A DNA stretch of 64,000 bases from an uncultured Dysgonomonas sp. Its GTDB lineage: Bacteria; Bacteroidota; Bacteroidia; Bacteroidales; Dysgonomonadaceae. The notes below the pieces were generated by a model that saw only the letters and a program-made list of their open reading frames with translations, was not told where the DNA came from and ran no database searches. The DNA lies in assembly GCA_937995835.1 (NCBI GenBank), contig CALKIV010000025.1, forward strand, positions 1 to 64,000, given 5' to 3'. Of the stretch, positions 26,437 through 33,971 are shown in pieces. A program made the translations under genes and the position numbers. Positions within the stretch are counted from its first letter, which is position 1. Every line of letters starts with the position of its first letter.

Positions 26437-27237
26437 ATGAATTTAGACTATTTGAAATCAGATAATTTCTTCCTTTTGGCAGGACCATGTGTTATTGAGG
26501 GAGAAGATATGGCTTTGCGTATTGCTGAGCATGTAAAAAAAATAACAGACAAATTGGGGATTCCCTACGTTTTCAAGGGGTCTTATCGCAAGGCTAATCG
26601 CTCTCGTGTAGATTCATTCACAGGTATTGGAGACGAAAAAGCATTAAAAATATTGAAAAAAGTGGGCGATACTTTTGGCATCCCTACTGTGACTGATGTG
26701 CACGAAACGCATGAGTGTGCTTTGGCTGCCCAATATGTGGACGTCTTGCAGATTCCGGCTTTCCTTTGTCGTCAAACAGAATTGCTGATTGCTGCTGCCG
26801 AAACGGGTAAAATGGTAAATATCAAGAAAGGACAATTTTTGGCTCCTGGAGCCATGAAGTTTGCCGCTCAAAAGGTGGTTGATTCAGGGAATAACAATGT
26901 GATCTTGACAGACCGTGGATCGTCTTTCGGTTATTCTGACTTGGTTGTCGATTTCAGAGGTTTCCCTGAAATGAAGGAATTTGGTTTCCCTGTTATCTTG
27001 GATGGAACACACTGTTTGCAAAAGCCTAATCAGGCATCAGGAGTGACAGGTGGACAACCTCAATTGATAGAAACAATGTGTAAAGCAGCTATTGCTGTAG
27101 GGGCAGATGGGCTTTTCCTAGAAACTCACTTCGACTGTGCCAATGCACTTTCTGATGGTGCCAATATGTTGCCTTTGGATCAAATGGAAGGTTTGTTGAC
27201 CCGATTGACCCGATTGAGAGAGGCGGTGAGAGAATGA
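26437..27237 (+). CDS. kdsA: 3-deoxy-D-manno-octulosonate 8-phosphate synthase
   Basis: KdsA (266 residues) condenses PEP and arabinose 5-phosphate to KDO 8-phosphate for lipopolysaccharide. Motifs of the family are clear: LLAGPCVIEGED at the N terminus, FKGSYRKANRSR near 46-57, ILTDRGSSFGYSDLVVD, and DGTHCLQKP. It heads a tight five-gene run: comB overlaps its stop by four bases. Confidence 0.97.
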   Translation: MNLDYLKSDNFFLLAGPCVIEGEDMALRIAEHVKKITDKLGIPYVFKGSYRKANRSRVDSFTGIGDEKALKILKKVGDTFGIPTVTDVHETHECALAAQYVDVLQIPAFLCRQTELLIAAAETGKMVNIKKGQFLAPGAMKFAAQKVVDSGNNNVILTDRGSSFGYSDLVVDFRGFPEMKEFGFPVILDGTHCLQKPNQASGVTGGQPQLIETMCKAAIAVGADGLFLETHFDCANALSDGANMLPLDQMEGLLTRLTRLREAVRE

Positions 27238-27950
27238 AAGTAGAGGTTTGTTTTTCTCCTGCATTATATAAATACTATACGGCTTCACCTGACAAGATAG
27301 TGGTGGTGACTGATATTTTCAGAGCATCTACGACGATGTGTGCAGCTTTCAAGAATGGAGCAAAAGCGATCATTCCTGTGGCGAGCATTGATGAAGCAAA
27401 AGACTATAAAGCAGAGGGCTACAAAGTGGGGGCAGAGCGCAATGTGAAACGTTGCGACTTTGCCGACTTTGGCAATGCTCCTACCGATTATACAGCGGAA
27501 ATGGTGAAAGGACAAGATATCGTTTTTACCACCACCAATGGCACGCAAGCTATCGACACGGCATCCGATGCAAAGATCCTGCTTGTGGGGGCTTTCTCTA
27601 ATCTGAATGCTGTTGCCGATTTTTGCATTGCTCAAAAGAGAGATGTGATGGTGCTTTGTGCAGGATGGGAAAACCAATTCAACATTGAGGATACTCTTTT
27701 TGGTGGAGCTTTAGCAGATGTGCTGATTGACCGAGGAGGTTACACTTCGGCATCCGATGCCACACAAGTGGCTCTATCGATGTGGCAAGAGGCAAAACCT
27801 AATCCTAGGCTCTATGTAGAGCGTACAGAGCATATCAAGCGATTGGAGGCCAATGGACTGGTGGATTCTGTGGATTATTGTCTGACAATAGATACAGTAC
27901 CTCTCGTTCCAATCTTTGATAAGGAAACTAGAAAACTTACATTAGCATAA
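27234..27950 (+). CDS. comB: ComB-family 2-phosphosulfolactate phosphatase homologue
   Basis: A 238-residue member of the ComB family. Characterised enzymes remove phosphate from 2-phosphosulfolactate in coenzyme M synthesis in methanogens. Family-like segments here are VVVTDIFRASTTMCAAF, VGAERNVKRCDFADFGNAP, TTTNGTQAI and LCAGWENQFNIEDTLFGG. Homologues occur in many bacteria that do not make coenzyme M, and no comA (PEP plus sulfite) is in this window, so the real substrate is open. It is translationally coupled to kdsA. Confidence 0.85.
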   Translation: MKVEVCFSPALYKYYTASPDKIVVVTDIFRASTTMCAAFKNGAKAIIPVASIDEAKDYKAEGYKVGAERNVKRCDFADFGNAPTDYTAEMVKGQDIVFTTTNGTQAIDTASDAKILLVGAFSNLNAVADFCIAQKRDVMVLCAGWENQFNIEDTLFGGALADVLIDRGGYTSASDATQVALSMWQEAKPNPRLYVERTEHIKRLEANGLVDSVDYCLTIDTVPLVPIFDKETRKLTLA

Positions 27951-27960
27951 CTATAGCAAA

Positions 27961-28326
27961 GTGGCAAGACACAACCAATTGGGCAAGGCAGGCGAAGATG
28001 AAGCTTGTAGATACTTGGAGGCTAAAGGGTTTCATATCCTTGTGCGCAATTGGCGATTTGGTCATCATGAAATTGATATCATTGCTCAAGATCAGGAATG
28101 CATCATCTTTGTGGAAGTCAAAACTCGCTCTACTGATCAATGGGGGCACCCCGAAGATTTTGTTAGTAAAGCGCAAATGAAAAGGATTGTGGAGGCAGCC
28201 GATTTTTATATCAAAGAATATGATATAGAAAAAGAACCCCGTTTTGATGTTATTGCTATTGTCAACAAGTGTGGGACGATTGAAATAGAGCATTTTGATG
28301 ATGCTTTTTATCCATCTGTAAATTAG
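27961..28326 (+). CDS. yraN: YraN/UPF0102 family nuclease-fold protein
   Basis: The 121-residue protein has the PD-(D/E)xK core of the Holliday-junction-resolvase-like superfamily: GKAGEDEACRYL, then HEIDIIAQDQECIIFVEVKTRS. The acidic Asp and Glu-x-Lys triad is intact. Its cellular role is not settled. The start is GTG at 27961, 10 bp after comB; no ATG lies upstream in frame near the conserved start. Confidence 0.92.
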   Translation: MARHNQLGKAGEDEACRYLEAKGFHILVRNWRFGHHEIDIIAQDQECIIFVEVKTRSTDQWGHPEDFVSKAQMKRIVEAADFYIKEYDIEKEPRFDVIAIVNKCGTIEIEHFDDAFYPSVN

Positions 28327-28331
28327 AAAAG

Positions 28332-28694
28332 ATGAATATAGAAGAATTTAGAGAGCATTGCTTGACTGTGAAGGGGGCTGTCGAGTGCTTCCCCTTTGAT
28401 GAAACGACTCTTGTATTCAAAGTTATGGATAAGATGTTTGCTTACATTGGCTTAGAGCCGAAAGATGGTGAGTTTTTTGCCAATATGAAATGTGATCCGG
28501 AAAGAGCTGTAGAGCTTCGCCGAGAGTATGAAGGTGTGCAACCAGGATATCATACAACCAAAAAAATGTGGAATTCTGTTTATATCGATAGTGATGTGCC
28601 TGATGATCTGATTGTAGAGCTGTTGCATCATTCAGTAGATGAGGTGATCGCTAAATTGTCGAAAAAGAAACAAGAAGAATACAGAAATAGCTGA
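28332..28694 (+). CDS. MmcQ/YjbR family DNA-binding-like protein
   Basis: A 120-residue member of the MmcQ/YjbR family: MNIEEFREHCLTVKGAVECFPFDE at the start, a central FANMKCDPERAVELR segment and the typical end GYHTTKKMWNSVYIDSDVPDDLIVELLHHS. Members have a CyaY-like fold and are thought to bind DNA; the role is unknown. Six bases separate it from yraN, and its stop overlaps the birA start (TGATG). Confidence 0.9.
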   Translation: MNIEEFREHCLTVKGAVECFPFDETTLVFKVMDKMFAYIGLEPKDGEFFANMKCDPERAVELRREYEGVQPGYHTTKKMWNSVYIDSDVPDDLIVELLHHSVDEVIAKLSKKKQEEYRNS

Positions 28695-29428
28695 TGCCCC
28701 CTATTATACATATAAAGGAAACGGAATCGACCAATTCTTATCTTAAAGAACTGCTCTCAGTTGAACAACTGGCAGAAGGCACTATCGTTTCCACTGAAAA
28801 TCAAATAGCTGGACGAGGGCAGCGTGGGAATAGTTGGGAATCGGAGCAAGGTAAAAACCTTACTTTCAGCATGGTGCTCTATCCTCTTGCAATTGCTGTT
28901 AACGAGCAGTTTATCCTCTCGCAGGTTGTCTCGCTAGGGGTCAAGAAAGCGTTGGATAAATATACAGAAGGTATTACGATCAAGTGGCCTAATGACATCT
29001 ATTGGAATGAGAAAAAAATATGTGGAATACTGATCGAGAATGCATTAGCTGAAAATGGTTTTCTCCATACCATTGTAGGCATAGGGTTGAATATCAATCA
29101 AGAGAGGTTTGAAAGTGATGCCCCCAATCCTATTTCTCTTGCTCAAATAACAGGGCAAGAATATAATCTAAATGAAATTTTAGAAGAGATCAGAGAATGG
29201 ATTTTTGCCTTCTACAAAGAAGCAGAACTATTGGGCAACTACAAAACTATCCAGCACTTCTATCATAAGAGCCTTTTCAGAAAAGAGGGCTTTCATTCTT
29301 ATTCCGACGAAAGAGAAAATTTTAAAGCTAAAATAAAAGAGATACTCCCCACCGGACACCTTGTGCTAGAAACTTTGGGAGGAGAGATTAAAACCTTTGC
29401 TTTCAAAGAAGTCAAGTATGTAATGTGA
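28694..29428 (+). CDS. birA: Biotin--[acetyl-CoA-carboxylase] ligase
   Basis: The 244-residue enzyme attaches biotin to carrier proteins. It is the short, non-regulatory type: no N-terminal DNA-binding domain. The biotin-binding signature GRGQRGNSWES is near 40-50, WPNDIYWNEKKICGILIE near 97-114, then a C-terminal SH3-like domain. It is the last gene of the kdsA run and is ended by a terminator. Confidence 0.95.
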   Translation: MPPIIHIKETESTNSYLKELLSVEQLAEGTIVSTENQIAGRGQRGNSWESEQGKNLTFSMVLYPLAIAVNEQFILSQVVSLGVKKALDKYTEGITIKWPNDIYWNEKKICGILIENALAENGFLHTIVGIGLNINQERFESDAPNPISLAQITGQEYNLNEILEEIREWIFAFYKEAELLGNYKTIQHFYHKSLFRKEGFHSYSDERENFKAKIKEILPTGHLVLETLGGEIKTFAFKEVKYVM

Positions 29429-29454
29429 ATTTTCATAATTTTGCTAAATAAGTA

Positions 29455-29483
29455 AACATCAACCCAAAAAGTTGGTGTTTTTT
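29455..29483 (+). terminator. Terminator after birA
   Basis: AACATCAAC (29455-29463) pairs with GTTGGTGTT (29471-29479), one G-T pair, 7-nt loop, T-run 29478-29483. It separates the kdsA run from the arg genes. Confidence 0.8.
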
Positions 29484-29487
29484 CTTG

Positions 29488-29537
29488 TTTATACAATATT
29501 AATGTATAAATTTGCATTATTGTTGTATATTTATACA
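29488..29537 (+). promoter_or_regulatory. Candidate ArgR operators and promoter of the arg cluster
   Basis: Two inverted repeats flank and overlap a -7 element. TTTATACA (29488-29495) and TGTATAAA (29503-29510) form one, and TGTATATTTATACA (29524-29537) is a palindrome around a TT centre. The -7 element TAAATTTG is at 29507-29514. All share TGTATA/TATACA half-sites. Immediate position before argR points to autoregulation by ArgR; that is inference, since no binding data are available. Confidence 0.65.
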
Positions 29538-29541
29538 TTTA

Positions 29542-30003
29542 ATGAGTAAGAAAAATAGACATAGAACGATAAGAGAAATTCTTAAACAAGAAGATATTGT
29601 CAATCAAGACATCCTGTTGACCATGTTGCTGGATAGAGGGTTTGAAATCACTCAAGCCACGCTTTCGCGCGACATGAAGGAACTTAAGGTGGTTAAGGCG
29701 CCTATTGCATCAGGTCAATATGCTTATCAGCTGTCAGAAGATGTGAAGCCACAAGAGGTGCACGGTATGACTAATCTAGTGGCAAGTGGCTTCGTAGATA
29801 TTGAGTTTTCGGGACAGCTGGCGGTCATCAAAACACGTCCGGGCTATGCCATGGCGATAGCTTCAGAGATAGATCATAAGGCAACGGAATATGTTTTGGG
29901 TACTGTTGCTGGTGACGATACAATTTTAGTAATTCCGAGAGAAGACAAAACCCGTGAGGAGGTCGTTGATTCTCTATCAACTTTTATACCAAACTTGAAA
30001 TGA
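29542..30003 (+). CDS. argR: Arginine repressor ArgR
   Basis: ArgR (153 residues) binds operators when arginine is present. The winged-helix domain holds residues 1-70 (RHRTIREILKQEDIVNQ, then ATLSRDMKELKVVKA). The C-terminal hexamerising, arginine-binding domain includes the end GTVAGDDTILVIPR. The start at 29542 fits family alignments; an in-frame ATG at 29512 lies inside the promoter. It overlaps the next gene by four bases and heads the arginine cluster. Confidence 0.96.
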   Translation: MSKKNRHRTIREILKQEDIVNQDILLTMLLDRGFEITQATLSRDMKELKVVKAPIASGQYAYQLSEDVKPQEVHGMTNLVASGFVDIEFSGQLAVIKTRPGYAMAIASEIDHKATEYVLGTVAGDDTILVIPREDKTREEVVDSLSTFIPNLK

Positions 30004-30641
30004 TAAAAATAGCAGACTTCCTTTTGAAAGGAAAAAATAATAATAAAGGACAGCAGATTTCTATACAGGTGGCAACTGTAGAGCATATTAAATACGTGCA
30101 GGTGGTGTTAGATACCATAGAAGCTGCAGCCAAAGTTCGTGGAACAGGAATTGCAAAACGTTCGCCCGAATACGTGGAGCAAAAAATGCGTGAAGGCAAG
30201 GCTATCATTGCTTTGGCTGGTGAGGAGTTTGCTGGGTTTTGCTACATTGAATCGTGGGGTAACAAGCAATTTGTAGCCAACTCAGGTCTGATCGTAGTAG
30301 AAACTTTCAGACAGCATGGACTGGCTCGTCAGATCAAGGAGCATGCCTTTGCTTTGGCTCGTCACATGTTTCCTGATGCCAAAGTCTTTGGACTAACCTC
30401 TGGTGCTGCTGTGATGAAAATCAATACGGGACTAGGTTATAAGCCCGTTACTTTTGCCCAATTGACGAATGATGAGGCTTTTTGGCGAGGCTGTCAAGGC
30501 TGTGTCAATTATGATGTATTGACCCGTACAGATCAAAAATACTGTATCTGTACAGCAATGCTCTTTGACCCTAAAGTGGAAAAAGACACCAAAGAAGTGA
30601 AGAAAATAATTAAAGAAATACAAAAGAAAGAATCGAAATGA
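30000..30641 (+). CDS. GNAT acyltransferase in the arg cluster, candidate glutamate N-acyltransferase
   Basis: A 213-residue GNAT protein: acyl-CoA motif FRQHGLARQIKEHAFALA near 100-118 (R-Q-H-G-L-A), then VFGLTSGAAVMKINTGLGYK. It lies between argR and argG with four-base overlaps on both sides, so it very likely supplies the first step, acylation of glutamate (ArgA role). Whether it uses acetyl- or succinyl-CoA is open; Bacteroides uses succinylated intermediates. Four Cys at about 165, 168, 182 and 184 (C-x2-C and C-x-C) suggest a metal site or disulfides, unusual in GNAT enzymes. Confidence 0.85.
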   Translation: MIKIADFLLKGKNNNKGQQISIQVATVEHIKYVQVVLDTIEAAAKVRGTGIAKRSPEYVEQKMREGKAIIALAGEEFAGFCYIESWGNKQFVANSGLIVVETFRQHGLARQIKEHAFALARHMFPDAKVFGLTSGAAVMKINTGLGYKPVTFAQLTNDEAFWRGCQGCVNYDVLTRTDQKYCICTAMLFDPKVEKDTKEVKKIIKEIQKKESK

Positions 30642-31840
30642 AAAAGAAAGTAGTTTTAGCATTTAGTGGAGGGCTAGATACATCATACAATGCCATGTAT
30701 CTGTCTAAAGATCTAGGATATGAGGTTTATACAGCAGTGGCAAACACAGGTGGGTTTTCGGCTGACGATCTTAAAGAAATAGAGCGAAGAGCCTATGCCT
30801 TAGGTGCTAAAAAACATATTTCATTAGACATCACACAGGAGTATTACGAAAAAAGTATCAAATACATGATCTTTGGCAATGTGCTTCGTAATGGTACTTA
30901 TCCTATTTCGGTGAGTTCTGAACGTATTTTTCAAGCGATCGCTATCATCGAATATGCTAAAGAAATAGGAGCCGATGCCGTGGCACACGGTAGCACAGGT
31001 GCTGGAAACGATCAAGTACGTTTCGATTTGACTTTCGAGGTGTTAGCTCCAGAAATAGAAATTATTACCCCTACACGTGACCAAATATTGACTCGTGAAT
31101 ATGAGATCAACTATCTAAAAGAGCATGGCTATGAAGCTGACTTTGCCAAGATGGAATACTCCATCAACAAAGGTCTTTGGGGAACTAGCATCGGAGGAAA
31201 AGAAACATTAAGATCGAATCAAACTCTTCCTGAAGCTGCATATCCATCGCAGTTGACTAAGAAGGAGAGTGAAACATTGACTATTGATTTTGAAGAAGGA
31301 GAAATAGCAGCCGTAAACGGACAAAAATACACCGACAAGGTTGCAGCTATTCAAAAAATAGAGGAACTCGCCTCTGCTTATGCTATCGGTCGTGATATGC
31401 ACATCGGTGACACTATTATTGGTATCAAAGGTCGCGTCGGATTCGAAGCAGCAGCACCTCTTGTAATCATCAATGCGCACAAAATGCTCGAAAAACATAC
31501 GCTGACCAAATGGCAACAATACTGGAAAGAGCAAACAGCCAATTGGTATGGCATGTTCTTGCACGAGGCACAATACCTTGAGCCGGTGATGCGCGATATA
31601 GAAGCTATGCTGATCAGCTCGCAACGTAATGTAACAGGACGAGTGATTGTGGAATTGAAACCATATCACTACACATTGGTAGGCGTAGAAAGCGATTACG
31701 ATCTGATGAAAGCCGACTTTGGCGAATATGGAGAAATCAATAAAGCTTGGTCTGCTGATGATGCCAAAGGGTTTACCAAAATATATGGTGTGCCTACTAA
31801 GGTGTATTTCAATATTCAGGAGAAGAATAAGAAGAAATAA
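30638..31840 (+). CDS. argG: Argininosuccinate synthase
   Basis: ArgG (400 residues) joins citrulline and aspartate with ATP. The N-type ATP pyrophosphatase loop AFSGGLDTSY is at about 8-17, then VAHGSTGAGNDQVRFDL near 112-128, both family hallmarks. The start overlaps the GNAT stop by four bases. A 17-bp hairpin follows the gene. Confidence 0.97.
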   Translation: MKKKVVLAFSGGLDTSYNAMYLSKDLGYEVYTAVANTGGFSADDLKEIERRAYALGAKKHISLDITQEYYEKSIKYMIFGNVLRNGTYPISVSSERIFQAIAIIEYAKEIGADAVAHGSTGAGNDQVRFDLTFEVLAPEIEIITPTRDQILTREYEINYLKEHGYEADFAKMEYSINKGLWGTSIGGKETLRSNQTLPEAAYPSQLTKKESETLTIDFEEGEIAAVNGQKYTDKVAAIQKIEELASAYAIGRDMHIGDTIIGIKGRVGFEAAAPLVIINAHKMLEKHTLTKWQQYWKEQTANWYGMFLHEAQYLEPVMRDIEAMLISSQRNVTGRVIVELKPYHYTLVGVESDYDLMKADFGEYGEINKAWSADDAKGFTKIYGVPTKVYFNIQEKNKKK

Positions 31841-31895
31841 CTCATTGAAAATAATATAACTCTGTAAAGTAACGGAGTTGTCTTTTATAATACAA

Positions 31896-31934
31896 AAGTG
31901 ACACTTTTCAGACTAGATCTGAAGAGTGTTACTT
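31896..31934 (+). other. Long perfect-type hairpin between argG and the next gene
   Basis: AAGTGACACTTTTCAGA (31896-31912) pairs with TCTGAAGAGTGTTACTT (31918-31934): 17 bp with two G-T pairs and a 5-nt loop. No T-run follows, so it is more likely a processing or stabilising structure than a classical terminator. A weaker hairpin (AACTCTG with CGGAGTT, about 31858-31879) precedes it. Confidence 0.7.
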
Positions 31935-32009
31935 CTCAATAAACTAGTCGAATCACGAATCAAGGAGAATCGACTTATAGTTTTCCCATCAAAAAATCTA
32001 AAAATAAGT

Positions 32010-32321
32010 ATGAATTTATCAGATCAAGGAATAGAACTTTATAAGCAGGAAGTGTGTGAATTGACTAGTCTTTTTCATTCAGAATGGAAAGAAATGAGAA
32101 ATATTCTGACTAAAAAGATTGATGTTGAAGATTCTTTGCTCTGCTTTTTTGTAGAAGGAGTTGAGGATGATTATGGAATTATCTTGACAAAAGATAATGA
32201 ACTCTATGAGTTTGAAATAATGGATGGAAAGCTAAACAACATCGTTAAACAAAAAAAGGCGATCAGAACTGAAGTGCCACAGGTAGATGTTGCGTTGCAA
32301 TTGCAAAAAGAAAAGTTTTAG
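32010..32321 (+). CDS. Hypothetical protein in the arg cluster
   Basis: Unrecognised 103-residue acidic protein. I place the start at 32010 (MNLSDQGIELYKQEVC) because the upstream ATG at 31926 lies inside the long hairpin's arm. The N-terminal half is helical; the middle has strand-like FFVEGVEDDYGIILTKDNELYEFEIM. It lacks a signal peptide or membrane segment. It lies between argG and argC with gaps of 169 and 90 bases, so it is not tightly coupled to either. Confidence 0.6.
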   Translation: MNLSDQGIELYKQEVCELTSLFHSEWKEMRNILTKKIDVEDSLLCFFVEGVEDDYGIILTKDNELYEFEIMDGKLNNIVKQKKAIRTEVPQVDVALQLQKEKF

Positions 32322-32411
32322 AAATTGGATTTATTGGTTGAGAATCTTACATTGTAGAATGTTTTGTATGACGCTCTCAAAAGAAAATAAATAAAAGTAT
32401 AGAGACTGAAA

Positions 32412-33380
32412 ATGATTAAAATAGGAATAATAGGTGGTGCAGGATATACTGCCGGTGAATTGATCAGAATATTGCTGAACCATCCTAAAGCAGAACTTGT
32501 ATTTGTAAATAGTACAAGCAATGCCGGAAATAAACTTTACGATGTACATGGAGGATTGATGGGCGAAACAGAAATGAGTTTTACTGATCAATTGCCTTAC
32601 GATCAGATAGATGTTCTGTTCTTCTGTACGGCACATGGCGACACTCGAAAGTTTCTGGAAGCCAATAAAGTGCCTTCTAGTTTGAAGATCATAGATCTAT
32701 CTACTGATTATCGCCACAAGGCTACTGCTGAGGGCTTTATCTATGGGCTTCCTGAGCTGAACAAAGAGAAAATAAAAGGAGCAAACAAGATAGCCAATCC
32801 CGGCTGTTTTGCCACTGCTATCCAATTGGCTGTTTTGCCATTGGCTAAGGCTGGCTTAGTGAACTCAGATATTCACGTCAATGCCATTACTGGCTCTACG
32901 GGGGCAGGGGTAAAGCCCGGTGCAACTACACATTTTAGTTGGCGAAACAATAATATATCGATCTACAATCCGTTCAAGCATCGTCATGAGCAAGAAATAA
33001 GAGAATCGATAGAAAGTTTGCATCCTGATTTTGACGAAGAAATTTATTTTATCCCTATGAGGGGAGATTTTCCACGAGGGATTTTCGTAACAAGCTATTT
33101 GGAATATAATGGCACCGAGGAAGATGCCGTTAAACTCTATGAAGAATATTATAAAGATGCACCTTTTACCATCGTTACAGATAAGAATCCTGATCTGAAA
33201 CAAGTGGTAAATACTAATAAATGCATCATACATGTTATAAAACATGGTAACCAATTATTGATTATTTCATGCATCGACAATCTATTAAAAGGAGCATCGG
33301 GTCAGGCTGTAGAAAACATGAACCTGATGTTCGGATTGGAACAAACGACTGGCTTGAAATTGAAATCTATTGGTTTCTAA
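32412..33380 (+). CDS. argC: N-acyl-gamma-glutamyl-phosphate reductase
   Basis: ArgC (322 residues) reduces the acylglutamyl phosphate to the semialdehyde. The NADP-binding motif GGAGYTAGELIRILLNHP is near 8-25 and the catalytic Cys-132 is in NPGCFATAIQL. Length fits the shorter type-II form. Substrate could be acetyl- or succinyl-linked in this order. Followed after 21 bases by the Sm-like gene. Confidence 0.95.
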   Translation: MIKIGIIGGAGYTAGELIRILLNHPKAELVFVNSTSNAGNKLYDVHGGLMGETEMSFTDQLPYDQIDVLFFCTAHGDTRKFLEANKVPSSLKIIDLSTDYRHKATAEGFIYGLPELNKEKIKGANKIANPGCFATAIQLAVLPLAKAGLVNSDIHVNAITGSTGAGVKPGATTHFSWRNNNISIYNPFKHRHEQEIRESIESLHPDFDEEIYFIPMRGDFPRGIFVTSYLEYNGTEEDAVKLYEEYYKDAPFTIVTDKNPDLKQVVNTNKCIIHVIKHGNQLLIISCIDNLLKGASGQAVENMNLMFGLEQTTGLKLKSIGF

Positions 33381-33401
33381 AGAAGAAATTGAAAATAGTC
33401 T

Positions 33402-33971
33402 ATGGATTTATATGAGATTAAAGATCTGTTAGATCGCTCCATCAACGATCAGTTGCTCTATGCTTTTTATGAGTATGGTGACGATGGTTTCTATTGTGGT
33501 TATGTGCTTAGTTATAATACTGATACGGTACAACTTGCGCATTATACCAAATATGGAGAGCGTGATGGCTCACTGATTATTGCTTTAGAAAATATAAAAT
33601 CCATCAGCATTAAAGATGAATATCTTGATACGCTAGATTATTTGATTAAACGACAAAAACAATTTCATCAACTAAACGAATCAGAGTCTAACAGACTGAT
33701 CCCAACTTCTGAAGGTTTAAAAAATCAATTAGAACTTTATCAAAATGATAGGTCCGTGATTTTGAACTTAAAGATTTCAGATGAGGGGTATATCGGTTTT
33801 GTGGATGAGGTGAGAAACAGCTGTTTTATTTTCACAGAGATTGGTAATCTTGGGCATCCTATTGTCACAAATCTCTATCGAATAAGTGATGTTTCTACTA
33901 TGAGAGTCAATGATAAAGCTGGTCGTAAGGCATTGTTCCTATATAATAAGAACAAAAAAGATGGCTTATGA
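33402..33971 (+). CDS. Hypothetical protein with two Sm/SH3-like repeats
   Basis: Unrecognised 189-residue protein. Two beta-barrel-like repeats are suggested: FYCGYVLSYNTDTVQLAHYT with IALENIKSISIKD (about 25-70), and GYIGFVDEVRNSCFIFTEIG with YRISDVSTMRVND (about 127-177). Each looks like a small SH3/Sm barrel with a turn of the type xxIxxI before its last strand. The stop overlaps the start of the MutS-like gene by four bases, so the two are co-translated and may be partners. Confidence 0.65.
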   Translation: MDLYEIKDLLDRSINDQLLYAFYEYGDDGFYCGYVLSYNTDTVQLAHYTKYGERDGSLIIALENIKSISIKDEYLDTLDYLIKRQKQFHQLNESESNRLIPTSEGLKNQLELYQNDRSVILNLKISDEGYIGFVDEVRNSCFIFTEIGNLGHPIVTNLYRISDVSTMRVNDKAGRKALFLYNKNKKDGL

